A stretch of DNA of 64,000 nucleotides from Gaiellasilicea sp963806955 (GCA_963806955.1 CAWDZG010000002.1:930001-994000); one strand, 5' to 3'. Shown: positions 16,350-25,404, counted from the stretch's first letter. Translations and numbers: made by a program. Notes: a model not told the origin generated them from the letters alone.

Positions 16350-17963
16350 CTAGGCCTTGACGATCACGAGCTTGTAGCGGCCCGCGCCTCGCGAGCCGAG
16401 CTTCACCTGCACGTAGTACATCCCGGCCTCCGGCGCCCTGAAGGAGAGGTACTCGCGCGCGCCCGGGCGGGCGGACTGGCGCGCGACCCGGTCGACCGAG
16501 TCGACAGCGTCGACGTGCTTCGTGCCCGGCCGCCACAGGATCAGGTTGGTGTCCGTGCCCGCAGGCCCACGGACGCTGACGTAGACCGGCTGGCGCCGCT
16601 TGAGCCGGATCGCGTAGACGTCGCTCTGGTCGTCCCAGAAGTCGAGCGTCGCCTCGATCCGCTTGTTCGCTCCCCAGAGCTCGACCGCGTCCTTGCCCGC
16701 GTCGTCGTTCGGCTCGTAGCGGTCGCGCGCCGGGATCGGGCCGGAGAGCGCCCGCAGCGCGGCCGTCACGTCGAGGCGTCCCCAGCCCGACAGCGCGTCG
16801 CGCTGCAAGGGGCAGCTCGGGCAGCCGGTTGCGGCGTTGACGTCGCGCGCGGACCGGGTCAGCAGCGCGGACACCTGCTCGGGCCGCAGGCTCGGCCGGA
16901 CGGCGAGCAGCACGGCCGCCGCGGCGCTCACCTGCGGCGCCGCGAACGAGGTGCCCTGTCCCTTGCGAAAGTCGAGGTCGCTGGCACAGATCGAGTAGCC
17001 CTGTTCGTTGCACTCCTTCGACTCGGCGGTGAGCGCGAGCGGGAAGGTCGAGACGATCCCCACACCGGGCGCGGAGATGTCGTTGAAGATGCGGTCGCGG
17101 TGCGAGAAGAGCGGCACGGAGCCGTCCCTCGCGAGCGCGCTGACACCCAGCACGTGCGGCAGCGCCGCGGGGTAGCTCGCGTAGGGCCAGGCGCGCGGCG
17201 GATCCTGGGTGTTGTTCCCGACCGCGGCGACGATGACGGCTCCCTTCCCGTGGGCCCAACCGATCGCGGCCGCCTCGAGTGGCGAGTAGGCGTCCCGGTC
17301 GGGGTCGCGCGGGTCGCGGAAGCCGCCGAGGCTCATGTTCACGACGCGCGCGCCGTTCGAGACTGCCCACCGGATCGCGCGCACCTCGGCCTCGACGTCG
17401 ATCAGGTCGTTGCTGTCGACGACCTTGGCGACGAGCAGCTCGGCGGCGGGGACCATGCCGGCGATCCCCGCGTCGTCGATCCCGGCGGCGATCAGCCCGG
17501 CGACGAACGTGCCGTGTCCCTGCTCGTCCGTTCGCGCCGATCCCTCGACGAAGCTCCTGGCACCGGCGATGCGCGGCCCGAGCTCGGGGTGGGTCGCGTC
17601 GATGCCGGAGTCGATCACGGCGATGCGCACCGTCGGCAGCCTCGGGAAGGTCGGCCAGAAGTCGAACGCGCGATTCGCCTCCAGATGCCACTGCCGGGGT
17701 GCGAGCGGGTCCTTCGGCACGAACGCTGTCCGGCGGGCTCCGAGCCGCTCGACGTAGGCAGCGCCCGGCAGGTCGCGCAGGCGTGGCGGCTGTGCCCGCT
17801 CGACGACGACGGCGGGAATCGGCGCAAGGCTCTCGGCTCCCGGCAGAGCCGCCTGCAGCCGCGGCAGGTCGGCGAGGGTGGCGGCACCGACGGCGTAGCG
17901 CGCAGCCTCGGCGCCCGGCGCGAGCAGCGCCGCGGCGGCGACCGCCAGCGCAAGCTTGCTCAT
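16350..17963 (-). CDS. Secreted subtilisin-like serine protease with C-terminal PPC-like domain
   Basis: A 537-residue exported S8 peptidase. It has a signal peptide (about 1-20), a propeptide-like region to about residue 95, then the catalytic domain with the triad in AVIDSGID (Asp), DEQGHGTFVAG (His) and GQGTSFAAPQ (Ser). After about residue 405 comes a beta-rich domain starting DRYEPNDDAGKDAVEL that resembles pre-peptidase C-terminal domains. Four Cys in two clusters (CNEQGYSIC; CPSC) could form disulfides. It overlaps the SpoIID-like gene upstream by 4 nt, so both exported proteins are made together. Confidence 0.9.
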   Translation of the reverse strand: MSKLALAVAAAALLAPGAEAARYAVGAATLADLPRLQAALPGAESLAPIPAVVVERAQPPRLRDLPGAAYVERLGARRTAFVPKDPLAPRQWHLEANRAFDFWPTFPRLPTVRIAVIDSGIDATHPELGPRIAGARSFVEGSARTDEQGHGTFVAGLIAAGIDDAGIAGMVPAAELLVAKVVDSNDLIDVEAEVRAIRWAVSNGARVVNMSLGGFRDPRDPDRDAYSPLEAAAIGWAHGKGAVIVAAVGNNTQDPPRAWPYASYPAALPHVLGVSALARDGSVPLFSHRDRIFNDISAPGVGIVSTFPLALTAESKECNEQGYSICASDLDFRKGQGTSFAAPQVSAAAAVLLAVRPSLRPEQVSALLTRSARDVNAATGCPSCPLQRDALSGWGRLDVTAALRALSGPIPARDRYEPNDDAGKDAVELWGANKRIEATLDFWDDQSDVYAIRLKRRQPVYVSVRGPAGTDTNLILWRPGTKHVDAVDSVDRVARQSARPGAREYLSFRAPEAGMYYVQVKLGSRGAGRYKLVIVKA

Positions 17964-19555
17964 CGCAGCTCGATCCGGCCCGAGAGCCCCTCGGCGAAGC
18001 CCTGAGCGGGGGCGATCCGGACGCGGTACGAACCGGGCTCCGGCAGGACGATCGAGTAGACCCCGTCCGGCCCCGTGGTCGTCTGCGCGGTCGTGAACCA
18101 GCCCCGCTCACTGTCGAGCTGGAGCTCCACCGTCGTCCCCGGATCGAGCGGCTTCACGACGCCGGAGACGGTCAGCGGCGCCGTCACGCGCGCCGAGACC
18201 GCCGGGGCGACAGGCACCCTCAGCGCAGGCCCCGTTAGCTTGCCGGCGGTGATCCGGAAGACGGCCGGCGCGACGAGCTTCTTGGTCGCCCGGACGGTGG
18301 CGCCCGGCCGGCCGGCCTTCTGCCAGGCTCCGTCGACGCGCTGCCACAACTGGGCGCCCTTGATGCCCTGCGCCTTCCCGGTGACGCTGACGGCGCGCCC
18401 GTAGGCCACGGGCCCACCGGGGCGGGTGATCGACAGCGCCGCGAGCTGCGTGACCCACGTGGAGCGGAGACCGGCGGCGAAGCGCAGCGTCGCGCCGGAG
18501 ATCTTCGTCGTGCCGGTCGTCGTCACGACCTGCGCGCTGGCGACGCGGCCGGAAGCGCTGCGGGTCAGCTTCAGCGCCGTCACGGGCGTGCGCAGCTTCA
18601 ACCCCTTGCGGAGCCTGGCCTCGGGGACCGGCGTCGGCCCCCAGCGGTGGACGGGCGAGATCGCGCTGTAGGGATCGTCGACGCCGACGAGATAGGCCAC
18701 GGGCTTGCCGAAGACCTCGGCGACGTCGAGTGTCCGGCCGCCGGAGGTGGAGTGGAAGAGCGCGTCGATCGGCTTGCCCTCCCAAAGCAATACCTCGCCC
18801 GCCGTCGCCTGCACGGCTGCGTTGGTACTCGGCTGCTCGGCCGGGACACCGCCGTAGACCTGGCTGCGCACGTCCGCGTAGAGATCCCACGGCTTGCCGC
18901 CGAGCCGGTGCGCAAGCGCATAGGAGCGGGCCGCGACCGCCTGCGCCTTCAATGCCTCCGCCGGCCACGCGCTCGGCATCTCCTGCGAGACGACGCCGGC
19001 TAAGTACTGCTCGAGCCCGATCACGTTGATCGCATTCAGCTTCCCGTCGGTGACGGCAACCTCGAGCTGGCCGCGATAGGCCGTAGCGCCGACCGCGACG
19101 GGCGCGCTCCCGGGCAGGAAGACGATCGGGCCGGCGAGCGCGACAGGCGCGCCGTTGACGACGACCCGGAGAGCGGGGCCGAGCACGACCTCTCCCGCGG
19201 CGAGCGGATACGTCCTCCCGAAGACGTCGCGGACCCGGAACGGCACGCTCGAGCGCACCTTGACGGTTCGCTGCGCCTCGGCCACGAGCACCCGCACTCG
19301 CGCCACCGCCGCCGGCCCGAGCTCCGTGCCCGTGTAGAAGTGGGCGAGGATCCGGTCGTATGTCCAGCCCTCGTTGGCGAAGCCGAGCGCCCCGTACTGG
19401 CTCATGCCGACGCCGTGCCCCCAGCCGCGGCCGCTGACGAGGAACGTCGTCGCGGTGACCGCGGCCGGCTTGGGTGCGGGCGCGTGCGGGCCCGCGGGCG
19501 CGGTGGCCGCGAGCGCGAGTGAGAGACAGGTGAGAGCGATGAGCGTCCGCCGCAT
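17960..19555 (-). CDS. Secreted SpoIID/LytB-domain protein with N-terminal GHGVGMSQ motif
   Basis: A 531-residue exported protein. After a signal peptide (about 1-22) it carries VSGRGWGHGVGMSQYGALGF at about 40-60, then the SpoIID/LytB core with EQYLAGVVSQEMPSAWPAEA (catalytic Glu expected in QEM) and QAVAARSYA at about 190-225, and later beta-rich repeats ending in a Big/carboxypeptidase-like domain (PDGVYSIVLPEPGSYRVRI). In classical SpoIID, a peptidoglycan lytic transglycosylase, the GHGVGMSQ block is C-terminal, so this is a permuted layout. Probably cell-wall remodelling; it is not evidence for sporulation. Confidence 0.85.
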   Translation of the reverse strand: MRRTLIALTCLSLALAATAPAGPHAPAPKPAAVTATTFLVSGRGWGHGVGMSQYGALGFANEGWTYDRILAHFYTGTELGPAAVARVRVLVAEAQRTVKVRSSVPFRVRDVFGRTYPLAAGEVVLGPALRVVVNGAPVALAGPIVFLPGSAPVAVGATAYRGQLEVAVTDGKLNAINVIGLEQYLAGVVSQEMPSAWPAEALKAQAVAARSYALAHRLGGKPWDLYADVRSQVYGGVPAEQPSTNAAVQATAGEVLLWEGKPIDALFHSTSGGRTLDVAEVFGKPVAYLVGVDDPYSAISPVHRWGPTPVPEARLRKGLKLRTPVTALKLTRSASGRVASAQVVTTTGTTKISGATLRFAAGLRSTWVTQLAALSITRPGGPVAYGRAVSVTGKAQGIKGAQLWQRVDGAWQKAGRPGATVRATKKLVAPAVFRITAGKLTGPALRVPVAPAVSARVTAPLTVSGVVKPLDPGTTVELQLDSERGWFTTAQTTTGPDGVYSIVLPEPGSYRVRIAPAQGFAEGLSGRIELR

Positions 19556-19666
19556 CGTGGAACCCGCAGCCGAGGCTAGCGGAGAACCTTTTCCGTTCAG
19601 GGCTTCTTTACCGAACCTTCAAGTCATGCAGGGCGTTTTCGGCTCAGGCACCCTGGGGAGCAGCAT

Positions 19667-21040
19667 GTGGTGACCCCGAGCCCGCTCCCACCTCGCTACC
19701 TCGACCCCGAGCGGATCGCGCGCGGCGGCATGGGCGAGGTGTGGAAGGCCGAGGACGCAGACCTCGCCCGGGTCGTCGCAGTCAAGCTGCTGGCCGAGCA
19801 CTATTCGCACGACGAGGCGATCCGCGGCCGCTTCACGCGCGAGGCGCTCGCCGCCGCCAGGCTCTCGAACGCGCCCAGCACGGTCACGATCTTCGACGTC
19901 GGCGAGTACGAGGGCCGGCCGTACATCGTGATGGAGTACCTCGCCGGCGGCTCGCTCGCGGACCGGCTGGAGCAGTCCGGCACGCCGGCTCCAGGGCAGG
20001 TGCTCGACTGGCTCGACCAGGCTGCGGCTGCGCTCGACGCCGCGCACGCGAGCGGGATCGTCCACCGCGACGTCAAACCGGGCAACCTCCTGCTCGACGA
20101 CCGCGACCGGGTCAAGGTGGCCGACTTCGGCGTCGCCAGCGCAGCCGACCTCGGCTCCTTCACCGAGGCGGGCACCGTGGTCGGGACGGCCGGCTACCTC
20201 GCTCCCGAGCAGGCCCGCGGCGAACGCGCGACGTCTGCCAGCGACCGCTACGCGCTGGCGATCGTCGCGTTCGAGCTCCTGACCGGCGTCCGGCCGTTCG
20301 CCCGCGACTCGTCGACCGCCGAGGCGATGGCGCACGTGAGCGCGGCGATTCCACCCGCCTCCGCGCAGAACCCCGAGTTGCCGCCCGAGGTCGACGACGT
20401 GCTCGCCCGCGGGCTCGCCAAGGACGCCCGGCATCGCTTCGAGTCGGCTGCCGAGTTCGTGAGCGCGCTGCGAGACGCTTTCGGCCGCGCGGCCGGGACG
20501 ACCATGGTCGCCGCCGCGCCGGTGGCGCTCGCGTCTCGCCGGCGCCGGCCCGTCCTGCTCGCAGTCGCAGCTGCCCTGCTCCTCGCGGGCGTGCTCGCCG
20601 CCGCGCTACTCGCCGGCGGCGGCGACGAGCCGGCGGCGAACGCAGGGCCTCAGACCGTCGAGCAGACGGTCACCCTCGAGGGCACGACGGTCGTCGAGAC
20701 CGTGACGACCGCCGCCGAGCCCGAGCCCGAGCCGGAGCCGGAGCCCGAGCCGGAACCGTCGGCCGGCCCGTCCGAGCTGAACGATCGCGGCTACGAGCTG
20801 ATGCAGGCAGGCGACTACGAAGGCGCCCAGCCGCTCCTCGAGCAGGCCGTGGCCGGCCTCTCCGGGTCGGGCGAGCTCGCCGAGGCCTACGCGAACTACA
20901 ACCTCGCCTTCACGCGCCGCGCCCTCGGACGCTGCGACGGCGTGCTCGAGCTGCTCGACCGCTCCGAGGAAGTCCAGGGCGAGCGGAAGGAGATCAGCCG
21001 GCTCCGCAAGGAGACCGAGAAGGGGTGCGACGAGGACTGA
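19667..21040 (+). CDS. PknB-type Ser/Thr protein kinase with extracytoplasmic TPR-like region
   Basis: A 457-residue membrane kinase. The eukaryotic-type kinase domain (about 8-270) has a degenerate Gly loop RIARGGMGEVWKA, the catalytic Lys in VAVKLL, HRDVKPGNLLL and DFGVAS. It is followed by a membrane helix (about 290-310), a Thr/Val-rich segment, an EP repeat linker (about 348-364) and a helical TPR-like outer region. There are no PASTA repeats, so the ligand differs from PknB of mycobacteria. The GTG start at 19667 is 6 nt after GGGGAG; a second GTG follows immediately. Divergent from the SpoIID-like gene, which fits wall signalling. Confidence 0.9.
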   Translation: MVTPSPLPPRYLDPERIARGGMGEVWKAEDADLARVVAVKLLAEHYSHDEAIRGRFTREALAAARLSNAPSTVTIFDVGEYEGRPYIVMEYLAGGSLADRLEQSGTPAPGQVLDWLDQAAAALDAAHASGIVHRDVKPGNLLLDDRDRVKVADFGVASAADLGSFTEAGTVVGTAGYLAPEQARGERATSASDRYALAIVAFELLTGVRPFARDSSTAEAMAHVSAAIPPASAQNPELPPEVDDVLARGLAKDARHRFESAAEFVSALRDAFGRAAGTTMVAAAPVALASRRRRPVLLAVAAALLLAGVLAAALLAGGGDEPAANAGPQTVEQTVTLEGTTVVETVTTAAEPEPEPEPEPEPEPSAGPSELNDRGYELMQAGDYEGAQPLLEQAVAGLSGSGELAEAYANYNLAFTRRALGRCDGVLELLDRSEEVQGERKEISRLRKETEKGCDED

Positions 21041-22039
21041 CTACGAGCCGGCGAGCCGCGCTGCGTACTGCTTCTCGTAGTACTCGCGGTAGCCGCCCGA
21101 CTGCTTGATCGGCTCCCACCAGCTGCGGTTCGCCGAGTACCACGCGGCGGTGAGCGGGAAGCCCTCCGCGAGCGGCGTCCGGGGCTCCCAGCCGAGCTCC
21201 TGACGGATCTTCGTCGTGTCGAGCGAGTAGCGGCGGTCGTGGCCCGGGCGGTCCTCCACGCGGCGGACGAGCGACTCGTCGGCGCCGGTGTGTGCAAGCA
21301 CCAGATCGGTGATCGTGCGGTTCGTCGCCTCCTCGCCGCCGCCGACGTTGTACGCCTCGCCGGCGCGCCCCTTGCGGAGCGCCAGCTCGATCCCGGCCGC
21401 GTGATCCTCCACGAAGAGCCAGTCGCGCACCTGGCCGCCGTCGCCGTACATCGGCAGCGGCTCGCCGTCGAGCGCGTTCGTGACGAACAGCGGCAGCAGC
21501 TTCTCGGGGTACTGGTTCGGCCCGTAGGTGTTCGAGCCGCGGGTGATCAGCGCGTCGACGCCGTACGTTCGGACCGAGCCGAGCACCTGCAGGTCGCCGC
21601 CCGCTTTGGCGGCCGAGTACGGGCTCGACGGCCGCAGCGGGTCGTCCTCGCGCGACGAGGCCCCCTCGGGCACGTCGCCGTAGACCTCGTCCGTGGAGAC
21701 ATGGACGAGCCGGATACCGGCGTCGCGGGCGTGGTCGAGCAGCACCTGCGTGCCGGCGACGTTCGTCTGGATGAACTCCGCCGGGCCGAGGATCGAGCGG
21801 TCGACGTGTGTCTCGGCGGCGAAGTTGACGATCGCGTCGCAGCCGGCGGCAGCCTCGGCGACCGCGTCCGGGTCGCAGATGTCGCCCTCGACGAGCTCGA
21901 TCGCCGCGCCCTCGAGGTTGGCCGGGTTGCCCGAGTAGGTGAGCTTGTCGAGCACGCGGACGTCGTCGCCCGCAGCCAGGAGCCGCTTCGCGAAATGGGA
22001 GCCGATGAAGCCGGCACCACCGGTGACGAGCACGCGCAT
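21041..22039 (-). CDS. rmlB: dTDP-glucose 4,6-dehydratase
   Basis: A 332-residue extended short-chain dehydrogenase, second step of dTDP-L-rhamnose synthesis. It has the Gly-rich NAD motif VTGGAGFIGSHFAKRL, STDEVYGDV, the YSAAKAGGD active-site Tyr/Lys, and NTYGPNQYPEKL typical of RmlB. The start was placed at ATG 22039, where the Rossmann motif begins; upstream codons have no homology. A TAGGCT box lies 8 nt before this start. Its stop is 1 nt from the stop of the convergent kinase. The other rml genes lie 0.7 kb away on the same strand. Confidence 0.95.
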   Translation of the reverse strand: MRVLVTGGAGFIGSHFAKRLLAAGDDVRVLDKLTYSGNPANLEGAAIELVEGDICDPDAVAEAAAGCDAIVNFAAETHVDRSILGPAEFIQTNVAGTQVLLDHARDAGIRLVHVSTDEVYGDVPEGASSREDDPLRPSSPYSAAKAGGDLQVLGSVRTYGVDALITRGSNTYGPNQYPEKLLPLFVTNALDGEPLPMYGDGGQVRDWLFVEDHAAGIELALRKGRAGEAYNVGGGEEATNRTITDLVLAHTGADESLVRRVEDRPGHDRRYSLDTTKIRQELGWEPRTPLAEGFPLTAAWYSANRSWWEPIKQSGGYREYYEKQYAARLAGS

Positions 22040-22050
22040 CGGCGCACAGC

Positions 22051-22530
22051 CTAGTCGCAGAAGAGCAGGGGCGCCCCCAGCCGTCCGGCCAGTCCGCGAG
22101 CGCCGTTCCGCATCACGTGGTCGTGGCTCCAGTGAAACACGGAGCGGCCGATCGGTGCGACGGCGTTCATCCATGGGAGCGTCGTCTGCACGTTCCACTC
22201 GTACGTGACCGCGGTCGCACCCGGCCCCTCCCAGAGCCGCCAGCGCCCCGTCCCGCGCAGGTTGCCGTCGGCCTCGCCCTCGAGCAGGTACGGGCGCTCG
22301 ACCCGCGTTGTCTCCATCCGGAACTCGATGTCGTAGGGGAGCAGGCTCCGCCAGACGTAGCGGTGCAGCGAGCCCACGCCGTCATCCGGGCCGGCGCCGC
22401 CGCGCAGGCGCTCCGCGACCTTGACGCCGCGCCACCACTCCGGCCAGCGCTCCGTGTCGTGGATCTCGCGCCAGACGTCGTCGAGCGGCGCCTCGAGCGC
22501 CCAGGTCGTCAGGAAGGCGTAGCGGGCCAT
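22051..22530 (-). CDS. SRPBCC-fold protein
   Basis: A 159-residue START/polyketide-cyclase-like protein. It opens with YAFLTTWALEAPLDDVWREI, has the WPEWW motif common in these lipid-binding folds (about residue 30), and ends HVMRNGARGLAGRLG. Such domains form a hydrophobic cavity; function cannot be assigned. It lies just upstream of rmlB on the same strand, 11 nt away, so they may be co-transcribed, although the -10-like TAGGCT for rmlB overlaps the stop of this gene. Confidence 0.75.
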   Translation of the reverse strand: MARYAFLTTWALEAPLDDVWREIHDTERWPEWWRGVKVAERLRGGAGPDDGVGSLHRYVWRSLLPYDIEFRMETTRVERPYLLEGEADGNLRGTGRWRLWEGPGATAVTYEWNVQTTLPWMNAVAPIGRSVFHWSHDHVMRNGARGLAGRLGAPLLFCD

Positions 22531-22547
22531 CCCGCCATTCTGCTGGC

Positions 22548-22697
22548 TCAGCCCCGGCGAAGCGCGTTGCGAACGAGCAGTCCGAGGCCGATCACGACCG
22601 CCGCCGTGATCAGGAGCGTCCAGAGCGCGACCTTGACGGCGGCGCCGATGCCGAACGCGAGCGCGACGAGCAGCAGAATCACGAGGAAGACGGTCAC
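22548..22697 (-). CDS. 49-residue membrane peptide
   Basis: A small open frame read directly: MTVFLVILLLVALAFGIGAA then a second hydrophobic helix and a basic end (RNALRRG). Two membrane helices with a single Lys/Trp between them. It was taken as a gene because a TACGGT -10 box stands 7 nt before its GTG, as for neighbouring genes, and because it fills the gap between rmlD and the SRPBCC gene without overlap. Function unknown. Confidence 0.55.
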   Translation of the reverse strand: MTVFLVILLLVALAFGIGAAVKVALWTLLITAAVVIGLGLLVRNALRRG

Positions 22698-22704
22698 GGG
22701 GTCA

Positions 22705-22710
22705 ACCGTA
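22705..22710 (-). promoter_or_regulatory. -10 element of the 49-residue membrane peptide
   Basis: TACGGT on the minus strand, 7 nt before the GTG at 22697 and no Shine-Dalgarno between. It supports a leaderless transcript for the small membrane peptide. Confidence 0.4.
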
Positions 22711-22727
22711 CCCCGCTACGCGCGTTC

Positions 22728-23510
22728 CTACGCCAGCCGCTCGAGACACGCCCGCAGGCCGTCGCGCCAGTGCGGCAGGAGCGGCGCCCCCTTCTCGCTG
22801 CGGAGCACCGAGTAGGCGGGCCGCGGCGCCGGCCGACCGAGCTCCGCCGTGCTGACTCGCCGCACCCTCGTGCCGAGGCCGGCCTCGGCGAAGATCGCCT
22901 CGGCGAAGTCGGCCCAGGTCACGTCCCCGTCGGCGGCCACGTGGTAGACGCCGTAGGGGAGGCTCAGCACCTGGCGCGTCGCGGCCGCGAGGTGGCCGAC
23001 GTAGGTGGGCGACCCCCGCTGGTCGTCGACGACGGCGACCTCGTCCTGCTCCGCGCCGAGCCGCAGCATCGTGCGGACGAAGTTGTGCCCCGTCGCCCCG
23101 AAGAGCCACGAGGAGCGCACGATCCAGGCCTGCTCACCGGCCGCCGCCTCGCCGTGCAGCTTCGTGCGGCCGTACGCGGACGTCGGGTTCGGGCCGTCCG
23201 ACTCGACGTACGGGTCGCGCTTCGTCCCGTCGAAGACGTAGTCGGAGGACCAGTAGACGAGGGGGACGCCGAGCGAGGCGACGTTCGCGGTGCCGCCGAC
23301 GTTGACCGCCGCCGCGCCCTGCGGGTCGTCCTCGGCGCCGTCGACGTCGGTCCAGGCGGCAGCGTGGAGGACGACGTCCGGCGCGAGCCCGGACGGAGGC
23401 GGAAGCGAGACGTCCCAGTCCGCGTGCGAGAGCGCCGTCACGCCGTCGGCGGCGAACTCCTCCGCAAGCGCCCGGCCGAGCTGGCCGCCGGCGCCCGTTA
23501 CGGCGTACAC
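22728..23510 (-). CDS. rmlD: dTDP-4-dehydrorhamnose reductase
   Basis: A 260-residue reductase, the last step of dTDP-L-rhamnose synthesis. It has AVTGAGGQLGRALA (nucleotide loop), DVVLHAAAWTDVDGAE, the catalytic YGRTKLHGE (Tyr/Lys) and VDDQRGSPTYVGHLA, all characteristic of RmlD. It is somewhat short (usual 280-300). It overlaps the rmlC start-side gene by 13 nt and is the last gene of the yczE-like/rmlA/rmlC/rmlD operon. Confidence 0.95.
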   Translation of the reverse strand: MYAVTGAGGQLGRALAEEFAADGVTALSHADWDVSLPPPSGLAPDVVLHAAAWTDVDGAEDDPQGAAAVNVGGTANVASLGVPLVYWSSDYVFDGTKRDPYVESDGPNPTSAYGRTKLHGEAAAGEQAWIVRSSWLFGATGHNFVRTMLRLGAEQDEVAVVDDQRGSPTYVGHLAAATRQVLSLPYGVYHVAADGDVTWADFAEAIFAEAGLGTRVRRVSTAELGRPAPRPAYSVLRSEKGAPLLPHWRDGLRACLERLA

Positions 23511-23968
23511 GCTTGAAGATCCCGCGGCGACAGGATCGGTGTCTCGGTGCTCCAGAGGTGCTTCACGCGCGGATCGGCCCAGCAGAGGCCGTGCTCGTCC
23601 GGTTCCGCCGGGTCGTACTCCTCGGTGACGTGGTAACAGAAGAGGAGATCGGTGAGCGCCTCGAAGCCGTGCGCGTTGCGGCCCGGGATGTAGAGCGCGA
23701 CAGGATTGTCGTCGCCGACGTCCTCGGTGAACGTCTCGCCCGACTCCCGGTCGAGCACGACGACGCGCGCCATCCCCTGGAGGCAGGCGAAGAGGTCGTC
23801 CTGACCGCGCTCGTGGTAGTGGAGCCCGCGGAGCACGCCCCGCTTCGAGAAGGAGAGGTTCGTCTGCCGCGTCGGCTTCGGCAACAGGCTCTCGCGGCGC
23901 AGCTCGAGGAACCAGCCGCGCTCGTCCTCGAACCGCTGCAGCGGGATGCGGAGCAACCCCTCGATCAT
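23498..23968 (-). CDS. rmlC: dTDP-4-dehydrorhamnose 3,5-epimerase family protein
   Basis: A 156-residue cupin of the RmlC family. It has FEDERGWFLEL at the N-terminus, the catalytic His in VLRGLHYHE, and the core strands KHLWSTETPILSPRD at the end. It is shorter than typical RmlC (180-200), and the usual C-terminal helix looks trimmed. Its place between rmlA and rmlD supports the epimerase role. Start ATG 23968 overlaps the rmlA stop (ATGA). Confidence 0.85.
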   Translation of the reverse strand: MIEGLLRIPLQRFEDERGWFLELRRESLLPKPTRQTNLSFSKRGVLRGLHYHERGQDDLFACLQGMARVVVLDRESGETFTEDVGDDNPVALYIPGRNAHGFEALTDLLFCYHVTEEYDPAEPDEHGLCWADPRVKHLWSTETPILSPRDLQACTP

Positions 23969-24750
23969 GCGAGCTTGTTGACCCCGGTGCGCCCGATCAG
24001 GGCGCCGATCTCGGGCAGCGACTCCTGTGTCCCGGCGTCCTCCCACCAGCCGGTGACCCGGTGGCAGGCGAGCGACCCGCGCTCGGCGTAGTGGCGGTTC
24101 ACGTCGGTGATCTCGAGCTCGCCGCGCGACGACGGCTTCAGGTCGCGGATCACCTCGAACACGTCGGGCGAGTAGCAGTAGAGGCCGACGACCGCGTCGT
24201 TCGACGGCGGCGAGTCGTAGCGCAGATCGACGACGCCCGCCTTCTCGACCACGTCGACGACACGCTTGTCGCCGTCGTAGACGACGACGCCGAAGCGCTC
24301 GGGGTCCGGGACATCCTTGACGAAGACGGCGGCTCCGTCGTCACCCTCGACGAACGAGCCGATCGCGGCCGCCTCCGCGAACTCGAAGATGTTGTCGCCC
24401 AGGCAGACGACGAGGTCGTCGTCGCCAGCGAAGCTCGCGGCCATGCCGACCACCTGCGCGATCCCGCCTGGCTCGACCTGCACCTTGTAGGTGAGATCGA
24501 GCTCGAAGAGCGGCTCGTCGGCGCCGCGTTGCTTCATCCTGCCGTTGCCGAGCAGGTCGATCAGCTGTCCCGCATGGCCCTGGCCGGTGACGATCATGAC
24601 CTCCTCGATCCCCGCCAGCTGGAGCAGCTGCAGCGGGTAGTAGATCATCGGCCACGCGCCGACCGGGAGCAGGTGCTTGTTGACGACGCGCGTCAACTCC
24701 CCGAGCCTCGTCGCCTCGCCCCCCGCCGCGATCAGTCCCTTTGCCTTCAT
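23965..24750 (-). CDS. rmlA: Glucose-1-phosphate thymidylyltransferase
   Basis: A 261-residue nucleotidyltransferase, first step of dTDP-rhamnose synthesis. It has the signature loop AAGGEATRLGELTRVVNKHL with the conserved Arg and Lys (the usual GGSGTRL is varied), PMIYYPLQLL, LGDNIFE (metal-binding Asp) and GWWEDAGTQESL near the end. It is a little short (usual about 290), with the C-terminal regulatory helices reduced. It overlaps both neighbours by 4 nt in the operon. Confidence 0.9.
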   Translation of the reverse strand: MKAKGLIAAGGEATRLGELTRVVNKHLLPVGAWPMIYYPLQLLQLAGIEEVMIVTGQGHAGQLIDLLGNGRMKQRGADEPLFELDLTYKVQVEPGGIAQVVGMAASFAGDDDLVVCLGDNIFEFAEAAAIGSFVEGDDGAAVFVKDVPDPERFGVVVYDGDKRVVDVVEKAGVVDLRYDSPPSNDAVVGLYCYSPDVFEVIRDLKPSSRGELEITDVNRHYAERGSLACHRVTGWWEDAGTQESLPEIGALIGRTGVNKLA

Positions 24751-25397
24751 GCCGGGGCCGATGCTACGGCACTCGTCGCGAGCGGCGTGCGCTCGAGCAC
24801 CCAGAAGGAGAGCTCGACGACGGGGCCGATGCCGAGCGCGAACACGAGCGTCCCGATCCCGGCGGTGCCGCCGAGCGCGAAGCCGAGCAGGAGCGCCGCG
24901 ACCTCGATCCCGGTCCGGGCCGCGCCGATGCGCACCTTCAGGCCCCGCGCCGTGACCAGCATCAGCGAGTCCCGCGGCCCGGCGCCCATCGACGCGCAGA
25001 TGTAGAACGCCGAGCCGACGCCGAAGCAGACGAGCGCGACGACGATCAGGCCGATCCGGAAGGCGAGCCCCTCCTCCGAGAGAGCGTCGACCGCGCCGAT
25101 CTCCGTCAGCCCGATCACGAACGTGCCGATCAGGAGGGCGTTCAGGATCGTGCCGAGCCCGATCCGCGCGCGCAGCACCCAGGAGAGCGCGAGCACGAGC
25201 ACCGAGACGACGAGGTTGGCGGCGCCGAACGAGATCCCGAGCTGGTTCGCAAGTCCCTGGTGGAGCACGTCCCAGGGCGGCAGGCCGAGCTCGGACTCGA
25301 GAAAGAAGACGACCCCGCAGGCGCAGAGGAAGAGCCCCAGCACGAGCCAGGCGAGCCGGGACGGGAACCCGCCGCGGATGATCGGTGGCGCGTGCAC
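24747..25397 (-). CDS. YczE/YitT-like integral membrane protein
   Basis: A 216-residue protein with about five membrane helices. It shows the family-like pattern of an early SELGLPPWDVLHQGLA block and a later repeat-like SMGAGPRDSLMLVTARG block. The function of the YczE group is not established. It is the first gene of the rml operon (4-nt overlap with rmlA), so it may be involved in handling surface sugars, though this may be chance. Its GTG lies 7 nt after a TAGGTT box. Confidence 0.75.
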   Translation of the reverse strand: MHAPPIIRGGFPSRLAWLVLGLFLCACGVVFFLESELGLPPWDVLHQGLANQLGISFGAANLVVSVLVLALSWVLRARIGLGTILNALLIGTFVIGLTEIGAVDALSEEGLAFRIGLIVVALVCFGVGSAFYICASMGAGPRDSLMLVTARGLKVRIGAARTGIEVAALLLGFALGGTAGIGTLVFALGIGPVVELSFWVLERTPLATSAVASAPA

Positions 25398-25404
25398 GGT
25401 TCGG

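Noticed and set aside
17960..19555. SpoIID-like gene taken as evidence of endospore formation
   Set aside because: The domain is widespread in non-sporulating bacteria, the layout is permuted, and no other sporulation gene is in the window. The STAS protein also occurs in general stress pathways.
20725..20760. Tandem DNA repeat coding EPEPEP in the Ser/Thr kinase
   Set aside because: A short Glu-Pro linker repeat common in secreted or membrane proteins; no sign of a separate repeat element.
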